A stretch of DNA of 64,000 bases from Photobacterium gaetbulicola Gung47 (GTDB lineage: Bacteria > Pseudomonadota > Gammaproteobacteria > Enterobacterales > Vibrionaceae). Under the pieces are notes generated by a model. It saw only the letters and a list, made by a program, of their open reading frames with translations. It ran no database searches and was not told where the DNA came from. The stretch is taken from NCBI GenBank assembly GCA_000940995.1, contig CP005973.1, positions 1,178,001-1,242,000 on the forward strand, read 5' to 3'. Of the stretch, positions 50,495 through 58,222 are shown in pieces (within the stretch, counting starts at the first letter, position 1; each line of letters begins with the position of its first letter). The position numbers and the translations under genes are program-made.

Positions 50495-50950
50495 TTAATT
50501 AGCTTTGCGATCCAGCTCATTAAGCGGCAGCCAGTTTACACTTACCCCTGCCTGCTCAAACATCTCCTGGCTCACTTGAATTTTATCGCCCCACCGTGAC
50601 AGGAAGTCTTCCGTCTGCTCAGGACAATGGACCGTTGAAATACCCGTCTGGATAATCTTTGCAGCGCAGTTAGGACAAGGGAAGTGAGTGACCCAAATGT
50701 CACAGTCTGCCAAATCACGCTTAGCAAACAATATGGCATTTTCCTCTGCGTGAAGTGTTTTTAGTAGCTTCATTTCACGATCATCAGTATCAGCGCTGTC
50801 TGAAACGCCATGAGGATAACCGTTGAAACCAACAGAGACAATACGGTTTCCTTTGGTGATCACAGCACCAACCTGCGTAGAGGGATCCTTACTCCATGAG
50901 CCAACTAGCTCCGCCATTTGAAAAAAGCGCACTGCCCATTTCGAAATCAT
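50495..50950 (-). CDS. Deoxycytidylate (dCMP) deaminase family protein
   Basis: The 151-residue zinc enzyme has the deaminase signatures LKTLHAEENAI (H67, E69) and HFPCPNCAAKII (C92, C95), and the N-terminal KDPSTQVGAVI typical of dCMP deaminases. It would convert dCMP to dUMP for thymidylate synthesis, or a related nucleotide. The histidine, glutamate and both cysteines are intact. Single-gene unit. Confidence 0.88.
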   Translation of the reverse strand: MISKWAVRFFQMAELVGSWSKDPSTQVGAVITKGNRIVSVGFNGYPHGVSDSADTDDREMKLLKTLHAEENAILFAKRDLADCDIWVTHFPCPNCAAKIIQTGISTVHCPEQTEDFLSRWGDKIQVSQEMFEQAGVSVNWLPLNELDRKAN

Positions 50951-51091
50951 GATCTTTACCTTTTTTACTCTTTATCGGTATTGTTCCACGAGTTCAAGAT
51001 ACGCCAAACAGCCAGTCTTGAAATCAATGGGATATATGATGCAAAACTTATGCTTGTCACTCAAGTCCGACCTTGTCAATGAATGTGTCTT

Positions 51092-52279
51092 TTAGCGCCA
51101 AGCTAATACCCTCACCTCATTGCCTTCTTCTGGTTTAGCCGGAATATTCAGCGATAACATCAGCGACACGCCGGCCATGGCGGCACCGGCGAAAAATACA
51201 GCAGAGGGTGACGATAACCAAAGCAACCCAAAACTCACCGGAATAACAACAGCTGCAATATGATTGATGGTAAATGCCACTCCGGCGGTGGAAGCCATAT
51301 CGGCAGGGTCGGCAATTTTCTGAAAATAGGTTTTCATCGCCAGTGCCAGGGCAAAAAACAGATGGTCGATGACATACAATACTGCCGCCATCTCGGCCTG
51401 CTCCACAATAGCATAGCCAGCAAACACACAAATCAAACCTACATATTCAAACACCAAGGCCTTACGCTCACCCACTTTGCCGATAAAGCGGCCGATTTTT
51501 TTCGCAAATAGCCAATTAAACAGATAATTGATTAAGAACAACAGGGTAATGTCCGCGGCAGAATAGCCGAACTTTTCAACCATTAGGAAACCGGCAAACA
51601 CAATGAATATCTGCCGGCGCGCACCACTCATAAATGTCAGCGCGTAATACAGCCAGTAGCGCTTGCGAAAAACCAGTTTCTTAGTCTGTACAGTTTCACT
51701 TTTAAACTCTGGAAAAGCCAAAGCGACAAATACCAACACGGCAAAAGCAGCCATCCCGGTTACGAGATATACCCACTTAAACGACAATTGAAGCTGCTCC
51801 AGCATCAGCCATAAGGCTCCATAGGTACATAGCGAAGCTAGCGCGCCGACCGAAATCAGTTTGCCCAACACTTCTGGCGCCTCATCTTTTTGCAGCCATT
51901 GCAGCGAAAGGGACTGTTTCAGCGTCTCAAAGTAGTGGAACCCTGTAGACATCAACAGGGTTGTCATTAGTAAGCCGGCCACAGATGGGAAAAAACCTGT
52001 TAGCGCAACACCGAGCGTTAACATTGCGAGCGAAAGGATCATAAACCGCTGCTCGCGAATAAACAGCAAAACAAATACTGCAGTAAAGGCCAAGAACCCC
52101 GGTATTTCACGCACACTTTGTAATAATCCGATGTCAGCCCCTGTAAAGGCCGCTTCTTCAATTACAAAGTTATTAAGGAGTGCCTGCCAGCTTGAAAAAG
52201 CAACCGGAACAATAATTGAAATTAAGATCAAAAAATTCTGTGGTGTTTTCCAACCCTGAACTTGGCGATTAGCGAGCAT
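51092..52279 (-). CDS. MFS transporter
   Basis: The start is set at ATG 52279 (395 residues), with GGGAAG before it; the longer reading from 52366 has no ribosome site. The protein has about 12 spans with a central cytoplasmic loop (EFKSETVQTKKLVFRKRYW). The loop between spans 2 and 3 is FIREQRFMIL, a loose version of the MFS motif. No substrate family is recognised; a sugar or drug carrier is possible. The DCC-domain gene lies upstream on the same strand, 180 bases away. Confidence 0.82.
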   Translation of the reverse strand: MLANRQVQGWKTPQNFLILISIIVPVAFSSWQALLNNFVIEEAAFTGADIGLLQSVREIPGFLAFTAVFVLLFIREQRFMILSLAMLTLGVALTGFFPSVAGLLMTTLLMSTGFHYFETLKQSLSLQWLQKDEAPEVLGKLISVGALASLCTYGALWLMLEQLQLSFKWVYLVTGMAAFAVLVFVALAFPEFKSETVQTKKLVFRKRYWLYYALTFMSGARRQIFIVFAGFLMVEKFGYSAADITLLFLINYLFNWLFAKKIGRFIGKVGERKALVFEYVGLICVFAGYAIVEQAEMAAVLYVIDHLFFALALAMKTYFQKIADPADMASTAGVAFTINHIAAVVIPVSFGLLWLSSPSAVFFAGAAMAGVSLMLSLNIPAKPEEGNEVRVLAWR

Positions 52280-52458
52280 AGCTTCCCTACTGTTACTGAT
52301 AAACGAATATTCAACTAGCTTAACAGCCCCGTTAAAAAAGGCGATGGAATTTTGCCAAGCCACCAACAGAGCGAAATTGGCAGTGCTAGGCTTTCACTTA
52401 CAGGCTTGTTATCCGGCTCAATCCAAACGACGTAATAAAACAAAGATTGCGCATATAT

Positions 52459-52833
52459 TCATTTATCGCTTTCAATTCTTCCCTGCGCAGCTAATCGCTG
52501 GTCGACCGTTTTTCTATACCAGCGCGAAAGCCGTATTTTCACAAACGGCAACCCCATAAACCATGCCAATGGACGCAGATACCATAACTGCCGGCACAAG
52601 AGAATATAGGCGTCCATTTCCTTGAGGATCTCCCCCTTTGCATTCATCACGTGCAATTCTCTGACAGCAAGATAGGGGTCAATTCCCAACGCCCTCAACT
52701 CATCCTCTCTACCCGTAATATCAAACCAATCAATATTTTCAGATTGCCTAACACGGTGCTCAAACCAATCCCGATCATCAACGCAACTCGGGCAGGCGCC
52801 ATCATAGAAGATGGTCAACTTACGCTTGGGCAT
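52459..52833 (-). CDS. DCC-family thiol-disulfide oxidoreductase-like protein (DUF393)
   Basis: The start is ATG 52833 (124 residues), as GAGGAGGAGG lies just upstream; GTG 52839 is an alternative. The first strand and motif YDGACPSCVDDRDW (C14, C17) is the DxxCxxC signature that names the DCC family, followed by the usual helix and the YILLCRQLWYLRPLAW hydrophobic region. The protein is small and cytoplasmic. Members are predicted to exchange thiols and disulfides; the partner is unknown. Confidence 0.85.
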   Translation of the reverse strand: MPKRKLTIFYDGACPSCVDDRDWFEHRVRQSENIDWFDITGREDELRALGIDPYLAVRELHVMNAKGEILKEMDAYILLCRQLWYLRPLAWFMGLPFVKIRLSRWYRKTVDQRLAAQGRIESDK

Positions 52834-53000
52834 CTCCACCTCCTCCTCGGGTCAAACAGAAAAGACACACCTATGTAAAGTGTAGTGAGAAGGTATCGCG
52901 GAAGCATTGGCGAGCCATGACGCAGCAGGCTGATACATGAAATCATGCAGATATACTATGCTTTCGCTGTAAGTTTTAACTCTGCTTGGGGGATCACATT

Positions 53001-53678
53001 ATGGCAAAAGCATTAATTGTACTTACCAGTCATGCTGCATTAGGCAATACCGGTGCAAAAACCGGATTTTGGCTTTCGGAATTAACACACCCCTACTACG
53101 CCCTGGTGGATAAAGGCATTGATGTCGATATCGTCTCAATAGCCGGAGGCGAGACACCTGTCGATCCCAAGAGCTGGGATGAAGCCGATCCGCTCAATGC
53201 CCGCTTCCTTGCCGATCCTACGCTTGTCGATCATTTAAAAAATAGCCATTCGCTAAACAACATCATGCCTTCAGACTACCAAGCGATTGTTTTTGCAGGC
53301 GGGCATGGCACCATGTGGGATTTTCCCGAAGACGAACATGTCAAACGTGTTGCCATTGCCATCTATCAACAAAACGGTATTCTTGCCGCTATCTGCCATG
53401 GACCAGCCGCCTTGGTCAATATGACCTATGCCAATGGTGCCCATTTGATTGCCAACATGAAAGTCACCGGCTTTACCAATGAAGAAGAAGAGGCTATTGG
53501 ACTGACCGGAGTTGTCCCTTTCTCGCTAGAAGACAAGCTCAAACAAGCCAATGCCAACTTTATATCCGCTGAAGCTTGGGCAAATAACGTGGTTATTGAT
53601 GGGCGCCTCGTCACTGGCCAGAATCCGCAATCAGCGACTGGCGTTGGTGAAGCCGTTGCAGAATTACTGCTAGAATAG
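53001..53678 (+). CDS. DJ-1/PfpI family protein (Hsp31/glyoxalase III-like)
   Basis: The start is ATG 53001 (225 residues), with GGGGGA 9 bases before it. The nucleophile C132 is in ILAAICHGPAAL and the glutamate E27 in GFWLSELTHPYY; GGHGTMWDFPE forms the rest of the pocket. This spelling is that of the class I glutamine-amidotransferase-like group near Hsp31 and yeast Hsp31/Hsp32, which hydrate methylglyoxal to lactate or act as deglycases. The glyoxalase I gene follows 41 bases later, which supports a carbonyl-detoxification role. Confidence 0.88.
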   Translation: MAKALIVLTSHAALGNTGAKTGFWLSELTHPYYALVDKGIDVDIVSIAGGETPVDPKSWDEADPLNARFLADPTLVDHLKNSHSLNNIMPSDYQAIVFAGGHGTMWDFPEDEHVKRVAIAIYQQNGILAAICHGPAALVNMTYANGAHLIANMKVTGFTNEEEEAIGLTGVVPFSLEDKLKQANANFISAEAWANNVVIDGRLVTGQNPQSATGVGEAVAELLLE

Positions 53679-53719
53679 TAACTTAGCGTTGGGCTACACC
53701 ACCAACAACAGGAAGTACA

Positions 53720-54160
53720 ATGGAATATTTACACACTATGGTACGAGTCAGCGATTTAGACGCGTCGCTTGATTTCTACTGCAACAAACTTGGCCTGGTA
53801 GAAACGAACCGTAAAGAGAGTGAGAAAGGCCGCTTTACGCTGGTATTCCTTGCTGCTCCCGGTGACGCAGAGAATGCGAAAGCCACCAGCGCGCCCTTAG
53901 TTGAGCTGACTTATAACTGGGATCCTGAAGAATATACCTGTGGCCGTAATTTCGGACACTTAGCTTTCCGTGTCGATAATATTTATGACCTATGTGCCCA
54001 CCTCCAGGCAAATGGTGTCACCATTAACCGCCCTCCCCGTGATGGCCATATGGCATTCGTCCGCTCGCCAGACGGCATTTCCATAGAGCTGCTACAAAAA
54101 GGTGAAGCGCTGGCGCCTGCCGAGCCTTGGATATCAATGGAAAACACCGGTACCTGGTAG
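53720..54160 (+). CDS. Glyoxalase I (lactoylglutathione lyase), VOC family
   Basis: A 146-residue VOC-fold enzyme. The four metal ligands of glyoxalase I are present: H5 (YLHTMVRV), E62 (VELTYNW), H80 (FGHLAF) and E123 (ISIELLQ). It converts the methylglyoxal-glutathione adduct to S-lactoylglutathione. It is more divergent than the usual vibrio GloA, so a second copy is likely. Together with the DJ-1-like gene it forms a two-gene unit that ends in a strong terminator. Confidence 0.88.
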   Translation: MEYLHTMVRVSDLDASLDFYCNKLGLVETNRKESEKGRFTLVFLAAPGDAENAKATSAPLVELTYNWDPEEYTCGRNFGHLAFRVDNIYDLCAHLQANGVTINRPPRDGHMAFVRSPDGISIELLQKGEALAPAEPWISMENTGTW

Positions 54161-54190
54161 TTATTGCAGCAAGCTAAAAGCCTGCTTGAA

Positions 54191-54226
54191 AAAAGCCCTC
54201 AGACGTAATACCGCCTGAGGGCTTTT
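54191..54226. terminator. Bidirectional terminator after the glyoxalase gene
   Basis: AAAAGCCCTCAG (54191-54202) pairs with CTGAGGGCTTTT (54215-54226) around a 12-base loop. It also serves the converging aldo-keto reductase gene. Confidence 0.85.
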
Positions 54227-54263
54227 ATATTAGATAGAGCCTGCTTGGCACAAATACACAACC

Positions 54264-55172
54264 CTATGGCACACCATGACCTTTCGAGGCAACCCACACG
54301 CGATACCACTGCTCCCGAGTCAGGTTGATATCCAGTGCCTCCACCGCAGCTTGCACGCGTTCGATTTTACCTGAACCAATAATCGGAAGCGGATTCGATG
54401 GCAGACGTCTTACCCAGGCGTAGATCACCTGATCAATACTCTGCGCCCCGACTTCTTCTCGAATGACATCCAGTTCATGGCGCACTCGGACTTGCTGCTC
54501 CGACTGGCCTGAGAAAATCGCACCGCCCCCCAAGCATGACCACGCCATAGGTTTAATGCGCTTCATCTGCAGTTGATCTAGCGTGCCGTCGTGGGCAACG
54601 TCAAAGTTCAGCGGGTTAATCTCCACCTGGTTTGTCACCAGAGGGGCATCCAAACGAGATTGCAGCAACTCGAACTGCGAAGGGGTGAAATTTGACACAC
54701 CAAAGTGGTTTACCTTGCCTTGTTGCTTGAGCTCAGCAAAGGCTTCAGCAACTTCGTCCGCATCCATCAGCACATCCGGACGGTGAATCAGCAAGACATC
54801 GATATTCTCGACCTGGAGGCGAGACAATGAATTGTTCACCGAATTAACGATATGCTGCTTGCTGGTATCGTAGTGATTGATTTTGCGCTCTGGCACAAGG
54901 TCCGAGCACAGATTGATATCGCACTTGGTCACAATTTCAATGTGTTCGCGCACGCTCGGATCAAGCGCCAGTGCTTCACCGAACAACTGCTCGCAGCTAT
55001 AGTTGCCGTATATATCGGCATGATCCACGGTCGTGACACCCAGCTCAATATGTTGCTTTAGAAAGCTCAATCGCTCCTGCGGGTTCATCCGCCAGTCTGC
55101 AAGACGCCAATACCCTTGAACTAATTCAGAAAACTTCTGCCCGCTAGGGATGAGTTCAACTTTTGCCACCAT
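54264..55172 (-). CDS. Aldo/keto reductase
   Basis: The 302-residue TIM-barrel NADPH enzyme has the catalytic set D53 (TTVDHADIYGNY), Y58, K83 (IVTKCDI) and H130 (LLIHRPDV). NADPH is bound through LPIIGSGKIERV near the C-terminus. Length and motif spelling resemble E. coli YdhF. Substrate unknown; it could help clear aldehydes along with the neighbouring glyoxalase. Divergent from the HTH regulator gene. Confidence 0.9.
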   Translation of the reverse strand: MVAKVELIPSGQKFSELVQGYWRLADWRMNPQERLSFLKQHIELGVTTVDHADIYGNYSCEQLFGEALALDPSVREHIEIVTKCDINLCSDLVPERKINHYDTSKQHIVNSVNNSLSRLQVENIDVLLIHRPDVLMDADEVAEAFAELKQQGKVNHFGVSNFTPSQFELLQSRLDAPLVTNQVEINPLNFDVAHDGTLDQLQMKRIKPMAWSCLGGGAIFSGQSEQQVRVRHELDVIREEVGAQSIDQVIYAWVRRLPSNPLPIIGSGKIERVQAAVEALDINLTREQWYRVWVASKGHGVP

Positions 55173-55274
55173 CAGGACTTAACTCCATTTACTCAAAAAT
55201 CGCCATTCATCCTAGGCTTGTTCTGCTCTGGAGGCAATGCTATAACTCCAAACCCTCGAACTGGAGTACGAACT

Positions 55275-55682
55275 ATGTCTTTTTCTTCTCGCCTTAGAAC
55301 GCTTATCGGCGAAGAAAGTATCAGCGGTTTTGCCCGCAGGGTGGAAATTAGCGAAGCCTTGCTCCGCAAATACCTAAAAGGCAGCGAGCCGAGTTTGGCC
55401 AAGGCTAACCAAATAGCGATGCGGGCGAATTGTTCGCTGGAGTGGCTGGCGACAGGCTGCGGCTATCTCTACCGCCAAGCCGAAGTTGTCGATAAACCGG
55501 CGCTCAATGCCGCTTTTGAGCATGTAAACGGTAAAAAGATCAGCAATACTGAAGCAGATAAACTGTTAAAAATTGTGACTGGCTATCAATACCTCCGAAC
55601 TCATAAAAAATCTGATGGTTATTTAGATATCAGCGGGATGGCAACATTCCTCAATGTCGCAAAACAAAAAAAACCTGAATGA
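55275..55682 (+). CDS. XRE/CI-type helix-turn-helix regulator
   Basis: The start is ATG 55275 (135 residues), with GGAG 9 bases upstream. The N-terminal SISGFARRVEISEALLRKYLKGSEPSLAKA is a lambda-repressor-like helix-turn-helix, and the next helix SLEWLATGCG closes the domain in the manner of phage CI-type proteins. The rest (about 60 residues) has no recognised fold. It is divergent from the aldo-keto reductase gene with about 100 bases between, so control of that gene is plausible. Confidence 0.78.
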   Translation: MSFSSRLRTLIGEESISGFARRVEISEALLRKYLKGSEPSLAKANQIAMRANCSLEWLATGCGYLYRQAEVVDKPALNAAFEHVNGKKISNTEADKLLKIVTGYQYLRTHKKSDGYLDISGMATFLNVAKQKKPE

Positions 55683-55777
55683 TTTCTGTCAGTAGCTGAT
55701 TTTCCCAACTGGCAGGAGTAGTGTTTTTATATTAGGGGGTTACAATCCGCCGCAGTCATTAGCTAAGAAGTACTGCT

Positions 55778-57037
55778 ATGCCAAAACTTAATCTCCATCG
55801 ACGTGACCATATGACAACCGTGGTCAATGACTTCACTGCCGACGAGCTGCAGCAACGACTTGGTTCGAAGTTTGCCAAGCCGGAAAAGAAACAGCCACGC
55901 ACGCCTTACCTCACGACCAAAGCGGTCGAGCGTCGCTGGCAAATGCTCGATAACGATGAAGCCAAAGCACAATTGCTCGATGGACATACACAAGAGCAGA
56001 TGCTCTGCTATAACAAAAACATCGAAAATTTCATCGGCACGGTCAAGATGCCCATAGGCATCGCCGGACCGCTTCGAGTAAACGGCCTGTTTGCCCAGGA
56101 TGACTTTCACGTACCACTCGCCACAACCGAAGCCGCCCTTGTTGCTTCCTACAACCGAGGATCGCAGCTTATTACCCAGGCCGGCGGGGCAAGTGCCATG
56201 CTACTCAATGAAGGGGTGACCCGAACGCCTTGCTTTGCGTTTTTTGACTTGGCACAGGCAGGCCAATTTGTAGCTTGGGTTGTTACCCAGTATGACGAAT
56301 TCCGCTCTATCGCCGAATCAACTACCCGCCACGGCAAACTGGCTGATATTAGCGTCAATATCGAGGGTAACCATGTTTATCTGGTTTTTGAATACCTCAC
56401 TGGCGATGCATCTGGCCAGAATATGGTCACCATTTCCACCAATGCCGTCTTCGAGCATATCTTGTCTCACTCCCCGATCAAACCACTTGAAGCCTTCCTC
56501 GATGGCAACCTGTCTGGTGACAAGAAGGCCACAGCACAGACCCTTCGCGGTGTGCGGGGCAAGAAAGTGACCGCCGAAATCAATATCGACAAAGTACTGA
56601 TCGAAAAAATGCTGCACACAACCCCACAGAAAATGGCCGAATTTGCCCGCATGAACACCATCGGCGGTACATTGAGTGGCAGTATTGGTATCAACGCCCA
56701 CTATGCCAATGCGCTCGCAGCTTTTTATATTGCCTGTGGCCAGGATGCCGCCTGTGTGGCTGAGTCTGCTGTCGGTATTACCCGTATTGAAGTGAATCAA
56801 CACGGCGGTCTATATGCTTCTGTTACCTTACCTAACCTGATGGTGGGGACCGTCGGTGGCGGAACATCGCTACCAAGCCAAAAGGCCTGCCTGGATTTGC
56901 TTGGTCTGCACGGCAGCGGAAATTCCCAAGCGTTATCAGAAGTGTGTGCAGCCCTGTGCCTGGCCGGTGAGCTATCGATTGTTGGGGCCTTCTGCGCCGG
57001 CCACTTCTCGCGCGCTCACCATAAACTGGCTCGCTAG
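55778..57037 (+). CDS. Class I HMG-CoA reductase
   Basis: The 419-residue NADPH enzyme reduces HMG-CoA to mevalonate. Visible signatures are ENFIGTVKMPIGIAGPL (84-99), catalytic E118 in TTEAALVASYNRG, GTVGGGTSLPSQ near 370, and the C-terminal HFSRAHHKLAR with the catalytic histidine. These fit class I (eukaryote/archaea type), which vibrios are known to carry, probably by ancient transfer. No other mevalonate-pathway gene is in the window. ATG 55778 is used; ATG 55811 is the alternative. Confidence 0.92.
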   Translation: MPKLNLHRRDHMTTVVNDFTADELQQRLGSKFAKPEKKQPRTPYLTTKAVERRWQMLDNDEAKAQLLDGHTQEQMLCYNKNIENFIGTVKMPIGIAGPLRVNGLFAQDDFHVPLATTEAALVASYNRGSQLITQAGGASAMLLNEGVTRTPCFAFFDLAQAGQFVAWVVTQYDEFRSIAESTTRHGKLADISVNIEGNHVYLVFEYLTGDASGQNMVTISTNAVFEHILSHSPIKPLEAFLDGNLSGDKKATAQTLRGVRGKKVTAEINIDKVLIEKMLHTTPQKMAEFARMNTIGGTLSGSIGINAHYANALAAFYIACGQDAACVAESAVGITRIEVNQHGGLYASVTLPNLMVGTVGGGTSLPSQKACLDLLGLHGSGNSQALSEVCAALCLAGELSIVGAFCAGHFSRAHHKLAR

Positions 57038-57055
57038 TTTCGCCAAACAATCAAT

Positions 57056-57084
57056 ACGCCCTAGCCACCATGCTAGGGCGTTTT
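57056..57084 (+). terminator. Terminator after the HMG-CoA reductase gene
   Basis: ACGCCCTAGC (57056-57065) pairs with GCTAGGGCGT (57072-57081) around a 6-base loop, followed by TTT and an AT-rich tail. Confidence 0.85.
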
Positions 57085-57218
57085 ATTATTTCTAGACTAT
57101 TTGTCACACATATCTAATGCGTTATGCATTTTTTTCAGGCAAACTTGCAGCAGCGATTCCCATTATCATTTGGATCAGCGTTTTTCGCTACACCACAGCT
57201 GAGGTTTCAATTTCACCA

Positions 57219-58139
57219 ATGTACAAAACCCTTGTCCCACCATTCCTTAGGAACTCCATCTTCAGCCAACTCCCTGTCGGGCTGAGGTATATGCTGCTTT
57301 CAGCACTTGGCTTTGCCCTGATGGCCGCTTGTGTCAAGCTGGTCAGCAGCACGGGAATGCCTATCTTCCAAATTGTAGCCGCAAGGGCGTTTATCTCACT
57401 CATAATCAGCTACCTCGACATCAAGCGCAAAAAAATCCCGGTGTGGGGTAACAACAAGCCACTCTTAGTCGCGAGGGGTACCGTCGGTACACTGGGACTG
57501 ATCTGTGTCTACTATGCGATTGCCCATTTGCCGTTGGCTGAAGCAACGATCCTACAATACCTGCATCCGGTATTTACCGCTGTACTGGCACTGCTCTTCC
57601 TTAAAGAACGGATCCAACTGTCAACCATTGCCTGTATTGTGCTGAGCATCATTGGTCTCATCATTACCGTGAAACCCAATATGCTTGCCAGTAGCGCGGT
57701 TGAACTTCCTACTTTTGCCGTCAGTATCGCCATGTTGGGTGCATTTTTCAGTGCGGTTGCCTATACCATTGTCAAACGCTTGAGCAGAAGCGAGGACAGC
57801 TCGGTCATCGTTTTTTACTTTCCGTTCATCGCTCTGCCGTTGTCTCTTACCCTGCTGGGTGGCGAAATCCAAATACCAACATTGTTCGAGGCCGCCTTGT
57901 TATTGTTGGTTGGTATCTTCACCCAAATTGGCCAAGTCTGCTTGACCAAAGCCATGCAAACCGAAGCGGCAAGCAAGGCTACCGCCTACTCCTACATTCA
58001 AGTGGTCTTTTCGATCCTGCTCGGCGCATTCCTATTTAATGAGCTGCCTTCAGTCTGGACGCTACTGGGCGGCAGCTTGATCATTGTCGGTACGCTTATA
58101 AACATTTTCGGTAGCCAGCGTGCGGCGCCGAGTAAGTAG
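57219..58139 (+). CDS. EamA/DMT-family transporter
   Basis: The protein has ten predicted membrane spans in two EamA repeats, each starting with a pattern such as LLSALGFALMAACVKLV and MLGAFFSAVAYTIVKRL. The start is uncertain: ATG 57219 (306 residues) was preferred, since MYKTLVPPFLRNS then leads directly into the first repeat, but a 340-residue reading from ATG 57117 is open. RhaT/RarD-like drug or metabolite exporters are the nearest kin; substrate unknown. Confidence 0.82.
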   Translation: MYKTLVPPFLRNSIFSQLPVGLRYMLLSALGFALMAACVKLVSSTGMPIFQIVAARAFISLIISYLDIKRKKIPVWGNNKPLLVARGTVGTLGLICVYYAIAHLPLAEATILQYLHPVFTAVLALLFLKERIQLSTIACIVLSIIGLIITVKPNMLASSAVELPTFAVSIAMLGAFFSAVAYTIVKRLSRSEDSSVIVFYFPFIALPLSLTLLGGEIQIPTLFEAALLLLVGIFTQIGQVCLTKAMQTEAASKATAYSYIQVVFSILLGAFLFNELPSVWTLLGGSLIIVGTLINIFGSQRAAPSK

Positions 58140-58169
58140 TTACCGGTATAATAACCAGAACCAAAACTA

Positions 58170-58199
58170 AAAAAGACCGCCACTTCTGGCGGTCTTTTT
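58170..58199. terminator. Strong bidirectional terminator
   Basis: AAAAAGACCGCCA (58170-58182) pairs exactly with TGGCGGTCTTTTT (58187-58199) around CTTC, a 13-bp stem with a stable tetraloop. It separates the converging EamA and Lon-like genes. Confidence 0.92.
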
Positions 58200-58222
58200 C
58201 AATTAAGCCGAACCTTGTTAGA

